64,000 nucleotides of DNA from assembly GCA_022571515.1 (NCBI GenBank), contig JACZXQ010000002.1, positions 62,001-126,000 on the forward strand, given 5' to 3'. Positions 34,720 through 43,641 of the stretch are shown one piece after another (the first letter of the stretch is position 1; each line of letters starts with the position of its first letter). The DNA is from Gemmatimonadota bacterium (GTDB lineage Bacteria; Gemmatimonadota; Gemmatimonadetes; Longimicrobiales; Gaopeijiaceae). The position numbers and the translations under genes are program-made. Under the pieces are notes generated by a model. That model was not told the origin of the DNA and did no database searches. It saw nothing but the letters and a program-made list of their open reading frames with translations.

Positions 34720-35148
34720 CTACCGACGGGCCGCGGTCGCGCGAGCTGCGTCGCTGACGAAAACGATTGGCCGGGTGGCCCACGCAGATCTCTTCGCTCG
34801 AGCACCGGACTCGGCGGTCCGTGGCGCCTGAGCAGCGGATGCCCCGAACGTCAGCACCCCCGCCTTGATCAGGATGGAGGTCCTGAAGTCGCCCAACTGG
34901 GTCCGCGCATGTGTTCTTCCCAGCGGATCGCCCTGGGTCTCGGTGACGATCGCCTGAACGGCGGTGGCGAACGCCTGGGCCGTTGGCGCCGCCACCGCGG
35001 CCTGTAGTCTGAGCATGGCCGACGAGACGACGATCCGGGGTGGTGGCATATGCACATCGGAGCCGGTCTCTTGCCCGTGCGCCGCGCAAGGAAGGAGGAG
35101 AAGCGCGGTGCCGAGTAGCCCGGCACAAATCAGCCTTGCCCGCGCCAT
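34720..35148 (-). CDS. Small exported protein of unknown function
   Basis: A 142-residue protein starting at ATG 35148, which overlaps the stop of the barrel gene (ATGA). It has a signal peptide (ARLICAGLLGTALLLLPCAA, cleavage near HGQ). The mature part has an Ala-rich amphipathic region (LRLQAAVAAPTAQAFATAVQ) and a basic end. No family is recognised. Coupling to the barrel gene suggests a shared envelope role. Confidence 0.7.
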   Translation of the reverse strand: MARARLICAGLLGTALLLLPCAAHGQETGSDVHMPPPRIVVSSAMLRLQAAVAAPTAQAFATAVQAIVTETQGDPLGRTHARTQLGDFRTSILIKAGVLTFGASAAQAPRTAESGARAKRSAWATRPIVFVSDAARATAARR

Positions 35149-35942
35149 CAGAAGGACACTCCCACTGCGCCACCAGCGACCAGGCGCGCTCCGTCTCCCG
35201 AGTATCCCGTGAGGTCGGCCAGCCCCAGTGTGAGCCCGATGATCTTTCCGGCAAATGGCACTGCGAACGATGCGCCTGCGTGCAGGTTGATCCCGCTCCA
35301 CTCCGCCACGAGGTTGACGTCGGAGTGCACCTCGACGGCCACGTTCCCGAACACGCGAGTCCCGTCCTCGCGCTTGCCCTCCGAGATGTCTCGAGGGCTG
35401 GTGTTGGCGAAGCGGCCGGAGCCCACGCCGAGGCTCGCGTGCAAGCGACCCACTCCGGGCCTGGCGGACCCCACGCCTTGAAAGGTGTGGCTGACCACGG
35501 CGTAGAACGACTCACCGAGATCGTCCGCCAATTCGTCGCTGGTGAGGAGGCTTTCTCCCCCGACCGCGATCGCCGTACCGGCACCCAGGTATCGGTGCAC
35601 CTTGAACGAGACCGAGAAGTTGTCGGATTCACTCACGTCCGACATGGTCGTAGTCAACTGAACGCCAAGCGCCAAAACCGGATCGCCCATGCCCACACCC
35701 AGAGCCAGCACTCCGTCGGTCGACTCGAGGTAGGGTGAGCGCTCGGTGAGTCCGGCACCCGCGAACACCATTCCGTACGCCGCTCCCCACGCCGAGGGGG
35801 TGAGGATGGACTTGGCTGCCGCGTTAGGCAGGCGAAGGCGCAGAAACCAGTCCGGCACATCGGACTGCTGCGCCAGCAGTGTGCCGGGTAAGAGCACCAG
35901 GAGGGCCAGAAGACCCGGGAGGAAGCGAATGGCTCGGTCCAT
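35148..35942 (-). CDS. Predicted outer-membrane beta-barrel protein
   Basis: A 264-residue protein with a signal peptide (LLALLVLLPGTLLAQQ). The mature part alternates polar and hydrophobic residues in short strands (GVQLTTTMSDVSESDNFSVS, NVAVEVHSDVNLVAEWSGIN) and ends in GGAVGVSF with a terminal Phe, typical for insertion by BamA. Its function is not recognised. It is divergent from the patatin-barrel gene. Confidence 0.78.
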   Translation of the reverse strand: MDRAIRFLPGLLALLVLLPGTLLAQQSDVPDWFLRLRLPNAAAKSILTPSAWGAAYGMVFAGAGLTERSPYLESTDGVLALGVGMGDPVLALGVQLTTTMSDVSESDNFSVSFKVHRYLGAGTAIAVGGESLLTSDELADDLGESFYAVVSHTFQGVGSARPGVGRLHASLGVGSGRFANTSPRDISEGKREDGTRVFGNVAVEVHSDVNLVAEWSGINLHAGASFAVPFAGKIIGLTLGLADLTGYSGDGARLVAGGAVGVSF

Positions 35943-36033
35943 CGAGATCCTCTCTCACCGCGTGGGTTGCTCTAAGAATGGATGCTATGGGCCGTGCGCG
36001 GCAACATTTTCGAAGCGGGGGCACACCGGGTCC

Positions 36034-36053
36034 GAACAAATCACGGTGTTCGC
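36034..36053. promoter_or_regulatory. Inverted repeat CGAACA-N8-TGTTCG between divergent genes
   Basis: Perfect six-base arms in the 155-base region between the barrel gene (minus) and the patatin gene (plus), 44 bases before the latter's ATG. Candidate operator; no regulator is known. Confidence 0.3.
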
Positions 36054-36097
36054 CTGTACATGCTTTCTGCCACCGTCCGCTTGCCGAGGGTCACCGA

Positions 36098-38302
36098 ATG
36101 CTCCGAAGTACAGTCCTGCTCATCATTTGGGCTTGCTTGACTCTCTCGGCTCCTCCGAGCGCCGACGCTCAGGTGGTAACACCCCGGAGCCGGCCCAGGA
36201 TCGGGCTCGTTCTCGGTGGTGGCGGCGCCAAGGGCGGAGCACACATCGGAGTGCTCAAGGTGCTGGAAGACCTGCGCGTTCCCGTCGACATGATCGCCGG
36301 TACGAGTGTGGGAGCGATCGTGGGTGGCATGTACGCTTCCGGTCTGACCCCAGAAGATCTGGAGCGCCTTGTGCGGCAGATGGACTGGCACGATCTGATC
36401 GCCGGGGGGCGTCCACGGAGGGGACTCACGTTCCGTAGGAAGCGGGACGACTCGAACTTCCCGACTCGCCTCGAGGTCGGCTTCAACTCGGGATCCTTCC
36501 GGCTTCCCTCGGGGCTCGTGACCGGGCAGAACCTCGAGGTGGTCTTCCGCTCGGTGACCCTGCCGGGCGCCCAGATCACGTCGTTCGAGGAGCTGCCGAT
36601 CCCGTTCATCGCCGTCGCGACCGATATCGTTACCGGCGAGATGGTCGTGCTCGAGGAGGGCGACCTCTCGACCGCGGTCAGGGCGAGCATGTCGATCCCG
36701 GGCGCATTTTCTCCTGTCGCTGTCGACGGACGGCTGCTGGTGGACGGTGCGGTGGTGCGTAATCTCCCTGTCGACGTCATGCGTGAGATGGGGGCCGACG
36801 TCATCATCGCCGTCGATCTCACTCCGCCCCTCTACACCAGGGATCAGTTGGAATCCGCGGTCGAGGTGTCCAGCCAGGTCTTGAGGATCATGAGTACCGA
36901 GAACACGAACGCTCAGATCCGGCTGCTCGAAGAGATGGGCGGGGTTCTGCTGCGTCCCGACGTTGACAGCGTGAGCCCGTCGGCGTTCGCCAAGCTCCCG
37001 GCAACGATCGCCGCGGGAGAAGCCGCGGCCCGCAAAATGGCAGCCCAACTCTCTCGCTATTCCGTGAGCCGGGAGGAGTACGAGGCGTACCGGGCTCGGA
37101 GAACCCCGGTAACGTCAGGTCCGCTTCGGGTCGACTTCGTGCGGGTCGAAGGCGCTACGCGGCTGGCTCCCGAGGTGGTCGAGGCACGCCTGCGAATTCG
37201 CGCGGGGCAGATCATCGAGCCCAAGGACCTCGAGCGGGCGATGGCTCGCGTGTACGGGCTGGACGTGTTCGAGCGGGTGGATTACCGCGTGGTACGTGAG
37301 GATGGCCGGACCGGCCTGATCGTGGAGGTCTTCGAGAAGGCCTGGGGCCCGGGTTTCTTCCGGGTAGGCCTGGCTCTCGGGGACGATCTCGAGCGGGCGA
37401 GTAGCAGCTTCACCCTGCTCCTCAGTCACACGCAGACTCAGATGAACCGCCTCGGCGGTGAACTCAGGACCGAGCTACAGCTCGGGGAGGCGCAGGCGTT
37501 CTTGGTGGAGTTCCATCAGCCAATGGATGTCGGTGGCCGCTTCTTCGTCGCGCCTCGCTTGGAGTTCATCGAGGAGCCACTGGGCATTGCGCAGCGCGGA
37601 GCGGGAGAAACCACGCGAGGCGTGGAGCAAGCCAGCGCGATTCTGGCGGCGGGTTTTCACTTTCCTGATTGGGGCGAGGCACGGGTAGAGCTCGGCAGGG
37701 GGCGAGCCAATGCCACCGAGTCTGGAACGGACGGGGCAGACATCGGCGGCCTGAGGTCGAGTCTCTCGGTCGACATGCTCGACGACCGAGGGTTTCCGAC
37801 CCGGGGACTCACGGCCCACGTCGAGCTCTACAACGGTCTGCGAGCGCTCGGCTCGGATCCCACGTATACGAGGGTGGTGGGCGGGGTGACCGGCGTGATC
37901 AGCCGAGGCCCCGACACCTTCATTCTCGCGGCCAAGGCGGGAACCGGCTTCAGTCGGGCGCTTCCTCGCCACGACGACTTTTCGTTGGGCGGATTCCTGG
38001 ACCTTTCCGGGTTGAGGCCGAGGACGGTGACCGGCAACCATATGGTGTTCGGCAGGGTTACCTACCGCCGGCGGGTCGCAACGGTGCCCACCACGGTAGC
38101 CGGGGGAGGGCTGTTCCTCGGACTCACGGGCGAGGTCGGAAACGCCTGGGAAAGGCGCGATGACGTGGATGCCGGGGATCTCAGGGCGAGCGCCGGCATT
38201 TTCGCCGGTGTGGAGACTCTGCTGGGGCCTCTTTATATTTCCTTTGCGCGTGCCGATCACGGGGAGGACGCATGGTACATCTTCTTGGGTCAGGCCTTTT
38301 GA
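36098..38302 (+). CDS. Patatin-like phospholipase with POTRA and outer-membrane barrel
   Basis: A 734-residue protein starting at ATG 36098 behind GAGGG. After a signal peptide (ending near SADAQV) comes a patatin domain: oxyanion loop LVLGGGGAKGGAHIG, nucleophile Ser in AGTSVGAIVGG and Asp in LLVDGAVVRNLP. About 420-490 looks like a POTRA domain (VRVEGATRLAPEVVEARLRI), and the rest is a BamA-like 16-strand barrel ending in IFLGQAF. This is the PlpD/type Vd layout, in which the lipase is held at or released from the outer membrane. All three catalytic motifs are intact. Confidence 0.92.
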   Translation: MLRSTVLLIIWACLTLSAPPSADAQVVTPRSRPRIGLVLGGGGAKGGAHIGVLKVLEDLRVPVDMIAGTSVGAIVGGMYASGLTPEDLERLVRQMDWHDLIAGGRPRRGLTFRRKRDDSNFPTRLEVGFNSGSFRLPSGLVTGQNLEVVFRSVTLPGAQITSFEELPIPFIAVATDIVTGEMVVLEEGDLSTAVRASMSIPGAFSPVAVDGRLLVDGAVVRNLPVDVMREMGADVIIAVDLTPPLYTRDQLESAVEVSSQVLRIMSTENTNAQIRLLEEMGGVLLRPDVDSVSPSAFAKLPATIAAGEAAARKMAAQLSRYSVSREEYEAYRARRTPVTSGPLRVDFVRVEGATRLAPEVVEARLRIRAGQIIEPKDLERAMARVYGLDVFERVDYRVVREDGRTGLIVEVFEKAWGPGFFRVGLALGDDLERASSSFTLLLSHTQTQMNRLGGELRTELQLGEAQAFLVEFHQPMDVGGRFFVAPRLEFIEEPLGIAQRGAGETTRGVEQASAILAAGFHFPDWGEARVELGRGRANATESGTDGADIGGLRSSLSVDMLDDRGFPTRGLTAHVELYNGLRALGSDPTYTRVVGGVTGVISRGPDTFILAAKAGTGFSRALPRHDDFSLGGFLDLSGLRPRTVTGNHMVFGRVTYRRRVATVPTTVAGGGLFLGLTGEVGNAWERRDDVDAGDLRASAGIFAGVETLLGPLYISFARADHGEDAWYIFLGQAF

Positions 38303-38384
38303 TCGTGGAGGTCGTTGAATCAGTGAGGGGGCTCAGGCGTACTAGGAGGGGTGGGAGGAGGCGCAGATATGCGAGGAGATGACA

Positions 38385-38603
38385 GTGGCTAGATGCAGCG
38401 GCAAGACCAAAGCGGGGAATCAGTGTCGGCGCCCAGCGGTCGGCAGTTCGAAGTACTGTTCGATGCACCAACCGGAAACCAAACCCGGGCCAAAGCCCGA
38501 GTTCCCGGATTGGGGAGCGCAGTTCGGGGAAAACACGCAGGCTGTGATCGGGTTGGCGATCATCGGTGTGATCGTTCTGTGGGCGATGACGAGGAGCCGC
38601 TGA
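38385..38603 (+). CDS. Small Cys/His zinc-knuckle-like protein with membrane anchor
   Basis: A 72-residue protein from GTG 38385, which has GAGGAG six bases upstream; ATG 38379 gives two more residues but no spacing. The N-terminal half has C-x9-C-x10-C-x2-H (Cys in ARCSG, NQCRR and YCSMH), a pattern of small zinc-binding proteins of the DUF5763 type. A proline-rich linker and one membrane helix follow (AVIGLAIIGVIVLWAM). The likely topology is zinc domain inside the cell. Its function is unknown. Confidence 0.72.
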   Translation: MARCSGKTKAGNQCRRPAVGSSKYCSMHQPETKPGPKPEFPDWGAQFGENTQAVIGLAIIGVIVLWAMTRSR

Positions 38604-38637
38604 CTACCGACGATCCGTCCGTTTTCCATTTTCCATG

Positions 38638-38677
38638 CACTCCGGAGTCCTTACTTTGGGTTCCGGAGTGTTTCTTT
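38638..38677 (+). terminator. Rho-independent terminator
   Basis: CACTCCGG (38638-38645) pairs with CCGGAGTG (38663-38670) around 17 bases and is followed by TTTCTTT. It ends the small zinc-like gene and lies just before the SCO1 gene. Confidence 0.65.
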
Positions 38678-38694
38678 GTCCCTGGGGGATGTCG

Positions 38695-39321
38695 ATGGTG
38701 CTGAAGCGCGCGCTGATGCCTGTTGCTCTCTTGGTCTGGCTCGCCGCGTGCGAGCCGCCCGGCAGTTCGGATGAGCCGGGTAGCTCGCCGCTGCGGGGGT
38801 CGATCATCGAAACCGGAGGTGAGCGTCCTCGATTCACGCTGTCCGACACCGACGGGCAGCCATACAGCTTCGAGGACGAAACCGAAGGGCTTCTCTCGTT
38901 CATCTTCTTCGGATATACGAATTGTCCTGATGTCTGCCCGATCCACATGGCCACGCTGGCCTCTGTCATCGGGCGGCTGGACCCTGCCGATCGAGGGCGG
39001 GTTCGTGTGGTCTTCATCTCGACGGACCCTCTTCGTGACACGCCCGACGTTCTGCGTCGGTGGCTCGATACCTTCGATCCGGGCTTCGTCGGGTTGCGGG
39101 GGACGGTGGACGAGGTGAATGCCGTCGCCGAATCTCTGCTGCTGCCACCGGCCGCGGTGCCCGTGAATGCGGGCGAGTCGTACATCGTAGGGCACGCGGC
39201 CTCCGTCTTGGCGGTGACGCCCGACGGTGGCACGAGGGTCAAGTACGGTTTCGGTACGCGTCACGAGGACTGGGCTGCCGACCTGCCACTTCTGCTCCAG
39301 TGGAAGGCGCAGGTACCGTGA
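38695..39321 (+). CDS. SCO1/SenC copper chaperone lipoprotein
   Basis: About 208 residues starting at ATG 38695, with GGGGGA six bases upstream (ATG 38689 is an alternative). A lipoprotein signal ends LLVWLAAC. The thioredoxin-like domain has the copper-binding CPDVC motif in YTNCPDVCPIHM and the distal His in YIVGHAASVL. SCO proteins deliver copper to the CuA site of cytochrome c oxidase. CtaG follows 28 bases later, which supports that role. Confidence 0.93.
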   Translation: MVLKRALMPVALLVWLAACEPPGSSDEPGSSPLRGSIIETGGERPRFTLSDTDGQPYSFEDETEGLLSFIFFGYTNCPDVCPIHMATLASVIGRLDPADRGRVRVVFISTDPLRDTPDVLRRWLDTFDPGFVGLRGTVDEVNAVAESLLLPPAAVPVNAGESYIVGHAASVLAVTPDGGTRVKYGFGTRHEDWAADLPLLLQWKAQVP

Positions 39322-39349
39322 CCGCAGCCTTGCCGGGGGACTGACCGGG

Positions 39350-40186
39350 ATGCAGTGGTGGTGTTCGGCTCAGGGACAGCCCTGGGATTGGACCTGGCAG
39401 CCGTACGTGGGCGTATGGCTGTTCGTGGCCCTCATCGCGGCAGGCTACGTGGCGCTTCGGCGCCGGTACCCGCCGACCGAGCCCGACAACGGCGACGGGC
39501 GCCGCGGGGCGGCCTATTTCGTGACCGGGCTGCTCCTGCTTTGGGCAGCGCTGGATTGGCCTCTCGGGGCGCTGGGTGCGTCGTATCTGGCCAGCGCGCA
39601 TGTGACCCAGTTCCTGTTGGCGGGGATCATCGCGCCGGGCCTGATGCTCCTGGGGATTCCACGCGGTGCGTTCGGCGTAATCGAGCGGCGGCCCACCCTT
39701 CACGCGTTCCTCGCGGACCTCACCCACCCGGTCCCGGCCTTTCTGATCTTCAACGTCGGCATGACGGTGACCCACTGGCCGGGCGTCGTCGACGCGGCCA
39801 TGGCAACCCAGGCGGGAGCGTTCACGCTCGATATGGCGTGGGTGCTCTGCGGTGTGATCTTCTGGTGGCCACTGCTGGCCCCGATCCCGGCTCGTCCGGG
39901 GTTCCACCCCCTTCTGAAGATCGGTTATCTGGCGTTCAACGGAATTCTCATCCGTCCGCCGTTCGCGATGATGCTCTTCAGCGAATACCCGATCTACGCC
40001 ACGTATGAGCTCGCGCCGCCGTTTCCAGGCACCAGCCCGCTCCACGACCAGCAGCTCGCAGGCGCGATCATGAAGGTGGTCACGGCGTGGATCATGGGCG
40101 TCGCCGCATTCATGATCTTCCGGGAGTGGAGGCGGGCGGACTCGCTGCTGGAGGAAGGGTCCGCCGCGCGCGAGCGGCCGGTTTGA
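39350..40186 (+). CDS. ctaG: CtaG-type cytochrome c oxidase assembly membrane protein
   Basis: A 278-residue membrane protein of the caa3-type CtaG family (not the Cox11 type). It has about seven helices, including WLFVALIAAGYVALRRRY, FLLAGIIAPGLMLLGIPRG and HPVPAFLIFNVGMTVTHWPG, and the conserved loop SPLHDQQLAGAIMK. His and Trp residues at helix ends may bind copper. It is paired with SCO1 upstream. Oxidase subunit genes are not in the window. Confidence 0.9.
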   Translation: MQWWCSAQGQPWDWTWQPYVGVWLFVALIAAGYVALRRRYPPTEPDNGDGRRGAAYFVTGLLLLWAALDWPLGALGASYLASAHVTQFLLAGIIAPGLMLLGIPRGAFGVIERRPTLHAFLADLTHPVPAFLIFNVGMTVTHWPGVVDAAMATQAGAFTLDMAWVLCGVIFWWPLLAPIPARPGFHPLLKIGYLAFNGILIRPPFAMMLFSEYPIYATYELAPPFPGTSPLHDQQLAGAIMKVVTAWIMGVAAFMIFREWRRADSLLEEGSAARERPV

Positions 40187-40201
40187 GTCTCCTTCCGGGG
40201 C

Positions 40202-43200
40202 TTACTGCGTCGTCAGCGGAGCGACGCCGTGTTGCCTCAAGAGCCGGTTGAAATTCGCGATCTCCCGGTTCGTGAGACTCTCCAGGAGTGCCTGATAGTC
40301 GGTGAGCTGCGCCTGGTACATGTCGAAAACCTCGATCGACTGGTCGGTCGGCCGGTGGTCCGTGCCGCCCAAGTAGCCGGCCAGACTCGTCAACTTCGCG
40401 AACAGCCGCCGCGGCCACCGCAGCGTGTCCTGGCGGGCGGAGCCGCCTGTAAAGCGCACGTCGGCCAACAGCGTTTCGAGATCGACCAGGGCCGTCTCGA
40501 TCTCCTCGGCGGCCTCCAGGATCTCGGCGGACTCTCCGCGTTCCCGCATGCGGGCAGACAAGAGGTGAAGCTCGGCCCGGAACCACTCGATTCGGTCGAT
40601 GAGTGCCACCACCGAGTCCACGGCGGTTCGAATCTCACGCAACATGGCCACCTGGGCCCTGATGCCCTCGTCCGTGCCCTCCGACATGGGGTCCTTGATC
40701 ACCTCGAGCGGCTGCGTGAGCGTAAGATCGCCCAGGGTGAGTTCGACCGTATAGATGCCCGGCGGCGCGAGCGGGCTCACGCGCCCCCCTTCGCCCAGGG
40801 CGCGCCAGCCTGTGTCCGGCATCTCGATGTGGGAATGCTCGACCGGTTCCGATCGGAGCCGGGGCGTCTTGGAGCTCGCCTCGCGCAGATTCCAGTGCAA
40901 ACGGTTCAGGCCGGCACGGAGGCTCCCCGGGCTGAGCGAGCGCATTTCGACGCCTTCCTCGTCGAGAATCCGTAGCTTCACCGATTCCTCCGGTACTTCA
41001 CGTAGGTAGAATGTCAGCGAGGCCCCGTAGGTGGGATTGCGTCCGGCGCCCGGATCGTCAGGCTGGCTCTGCCGGCCTTCCTTCGACAGAAAACGATACG
41101 CCGGGCGCGGATCGAAGAGGTGCACGTCCGAGGCCAGAACGTCATCGGTGAGCTGTTGAAGGGGCGTGATGTCGTCCATGATCCAGAAGCCCCGGCCGTA
41201 CGTCGCCACCACCAGGTCGTTGAAGTGCGGTTGGATGTCCAACCAGTGGGCGGGCGCGTGAGGCAGATTGCTCTGGAGTTCGGACCAGGACTCTCCATCA
41301 TCCAGCGACACGAAGATCGAGTTCTCGGTGCCCACGTAGAGCAGCCCGGGCCGCACCGGGTCCTCGCGCACGACATGTGCGTAGCTGAAGACGCTCCGGG
41401 GGATACCCGCGGCCAACGAGCGCCAAGTGGCGCCGTAATCTTCGGTCTTGTAGACGTACGGGTCGGTGTTTCCGACCTGGTGGAAATCCACGGTGACGTA
41501 GGCGGTGCCGGGCGCATGGCGGGACGGCTCCACGTTGCTGATCGTGCCCCACTCCGGCAGGTCGGGCATGGTGCTCGTGACGTTTACCCAGTTGAGCCCG
41601 CCGTCCCGGGTGACGTGCACCAACCCGTCGTTGCTACCCGCCCAGATGACTCCCTCTTCCAGCGGCGACTCCGCGATGGCGAACAACACCGCGGCGTACG
41701 TCGGGCTGGTGTCGTCCGGCGTGAGTCCCCCGGTCTTCTCCTGCTTGGACTTGTCGTTGGTCGTCAGGTCCGGGCTGATCACCTGCCAGCTCTGTCCGCC
41801 GTCGGTCGTCTGGTGGACGTGCTGGCTCCCCACGTACACACGGTTATGGTCGTGCGGCGAGATCGCCACCGGGAACGTCCACTGGAACCGGTAGCGCAAC
41901 TCTCCGGCGGGCCAGCCCTCCGGGTTGTCGGGCCAAACGCTGACTCTGCGGGCGTGCCCTGTACGGTGATCGTAGCGATCCAAAATCCCGTCGTAGCACC
42001 CCGACCACACGATTGCGGGATCGACCGGATCCGGCACGGAGAAACCGGACTCGCAGCCGCCCACGGACTGCCAGGCTCCGATCGGGATGCTGCCGCCCGT
42101 CAGGCTGTTGCTGGGGCCCATCTGGGAGGCGCCATCCTGCCGGTTCCCGTAGACGTTGTAGGGAATCCGTGTGTCCGTGTACGCATGGTAGAGTTGGGCA
42201 ATGGGTAGGCGAGGCCGCATCCAACTCTTGCCCCGGTTTGTCGAGATGCTCACGCCGCCGTCGTGGCCCACGATCATGCGGTCGGGCAGAAGCGGGTCGA
42301 TCCACATGTCGTGGTTGTCCCCACCCGCGCCCGCTCGTGAGAACGACTGCCCGGCGTCACCTGACTTCGTATGGACGGTCGACAGGAAGTGCACTTCGTC
42401 GGCGTTGTCCGGCGCCACGACGGCCCGGGTGTAGTAGAGCGGGCGCTGGGCCAGGGTGTGGTCGCCGTTCACCATGCGCCACCTTCGGCCTCCGTCGTCC
42501 GAGCGCCAGAGGACGCCCTCGTGCTCGGTGAGATCTTCGTATTCCCGATTCGAGTTGGTCTCGATCAGCGCGTAGATGCGATCCGAATCATCCGGTGACA
42601 TGGCCAGGCCGATCTTGCCCATCGTGCCACTCGGGAGGCCGTTCCCCTCGAGTCGCTCCCACGTGTCTCCGCCGTCACGAGATCGGTAGATTCCGCTTCC
42701 GGGTCCACCGCTCCAGCGGCCCCACGTCCGGATCAACATCTCCCAGGTTGCCGCGAAGAGGATGCGTGGGTTGTTGGGATCCATCACGAGGTCTACCGCC
42801 CCCGCGTTCTCGTCGACAAAGAGCACCCGTTCCCATGTGTCACCGCCGTCCGAGGTGCGGTAGACGCCGCGTTCCTGCTGTGGACCATACAGGTGGCCGA
42901 GTGCGGCTACGTATACGATGTCCGGATCTGTGGGATGAACGATCACCCGGCCGATGCGACCTGTGTTCTCCAGGCCCATGTGCGTCCAGGAATCGCCTCC
43001 GTCCGTGGACCGGTACACGCCATTTCCGATCGAGACGTTGCTACGGATAAACGTTTCGCCGGTGCCGGCCCATACCACGTTGGGGTCGGACGGTGCAACG
43101 GCGAGTGAGCCGATCGAGGCCGCCGGCTGCCCGTCGAAAATCGGCGTCCAGTGAACGCCTCCGTCCTCCGTCTTGAAGATGCCGCCGGACGCTGCGCCGA

Positions 43201-43414
43201 AGTAAAAGACGTTCGGGTCGCCGGCAACGCCGGTCACGGCGCTCACACGATTGCCCACAGGCCCAATGTGCCGGTAGGTGAGGGCGGAGAAGAGGTCGGT
43301 CCCGAGGTCGGACGCACTCTGCGCGCGGGCGTCGCTCGCCCAGAAAGCGCCGGCGACCAACAGGGCGGAGGCACACAGCGATGATCGGGTCATGAGCGGG
43401 CGGATCGACGGCAT
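40202..43414 (-). CDS. Exported BNR/sortilin-type beta-propeller protein
   Basis: A 1070-residue protein with a signal peptide (cleavage near SDARAQ). From about 40 to 760 it consists of BNR or VPS10-type repeats with the Asp-box motif S-x-D-x-G-x-T-W, for example FKTEDGGVHWTPIF, YRSTDGGDSWTHMG and YKTEDYGATWRSLA. The C-terminal 300 residues have a beta-sandwich (VKLRILDEEGVEMRSLSPG) and a helical end. Such proteins are abundant in Gemmatimonadota, often annotated as glycosyl hydrolases, but I see no catalytic motif. It is transcribed alone. Confidence 0.88.
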   Translation of the reverse strand: MPSIRPLMTRSSLCASALLVAGAFWASDARAQSASDLGTDLFSALTYRHIGPVGNRVSAVTGVAGDPNVFYFGAASGGIFKTEDGGVHWTPIFDGQPAASIGSLAVAPSDPNVVWAGTGETFIRSNVSIGNGVYRSTDGGDSWTHMGLENTGRIGRVIVHPTDPDIVYVAALGHLYGPQQERGVYRTSDGGDTWERVLFVDENAGAVDLVMDPNNPRILFAATWEMLIRTWGRWSGGPGSGIYRSRDGGDTWERLEGNGLPSGTMGKIGLAMSPDDSDRIYALIETNSNREYEDLTEHEGVLWRSDDGGRRWRMVNGDHTLAQRPLYYTRAVVAPDNADEVHFLSTVHTKSGDAGQSFSRAGAGGDNHDMWIDPLLPDRMIVGHDGGVSISTNRGKSWMRPRLPIAQLYHAYTDTRIPYNVYGNRQDGASQMGPSNSLTGGSIPIGAWQSVGGCESGFSVPDPVDPAIVWSGCYDGILDRYDHRTGHARRVSVWPDNPEGWPAGELRYRFQWTFPVAISPHDHNRVYVGSQHVHQTTDGGQSWQVISPDLTTNDKSKQEKTGGLTPDDTSPTYAAVLFAIAESPLEEGVIWAGSNDGLVHVTRDGGLNWVNVTSTMPDLPEWGTISNVEPSRHAPGTAYVTVDFHQVGNTDPYVYKTEDYGATWRSLAAGIPRSVFSYAHVVREDPVRPGLLYVGTENSIFVSLDDGESWSELQSNLPHAPAHWLDIQPHFNDLVVATYGRGFWIMDDITPLQQLTDDVLASDVHLFDPRPAYRFLSKEGRQSQPDDPGAGRNPTYGASLTFYLREVPEESVKLRILDEEGVEMRSLSPGSLRAGLNRLHWNLREASSKTPRLRSEPVEHSHIEMPDTGWRALGEGGRVSPLAPPGIYTVELTLGDLTLTQPLEVIKDPMSEGTDEGIRAQVAMLREIRTAVDSVVALIDRIEWFRAELHLLSARMRERGESAEILEAAEEIETALVDLETLLADVRFTGGSARQDTLRWPRRLFAKLTSLAGYLGGTDHRPTDQSIEVFDMYQAQLTDYQALLESLTNREIANFNRLLRQHGVAPLTTQ

Positions 43415-43600
43415 GGGTGTTTCCCTTGGACTCTGGTGGCACGGCCAAATCTATTGTAGCCCGCATGATAGCCGACAGACGGGGTGGCGAACAACGGGAG
43501 GGGGATTGGCCTCGCGCCGGCCCAACGTACCGGTGCCGTTTCCCCTGGAGCGGAACCCGTTCTTCTGCCCTTGATGCCGGACGATACGAGCCCTTTATTT

Positions 43601-43628
43601 GGGGTGCCACCCCCCGGTAAGAATCTTA
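43601..43628 (+). promoter_or_regulatory. Two short palindromes before the M28 gene
   Basis: GGGGTG-C-CACCCC (43601-43613) and TAAGA-A-TCTTA (43618-43628) lie directly before the AGGAGG site of the gene at 43642. The position in the leader suggests control of this gene. The 227-base divergent gap otherwise shows nothing recognisable. Confidence 0.3.
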
Positions 43629-43641
43629 GGAGGCCCCTGAC

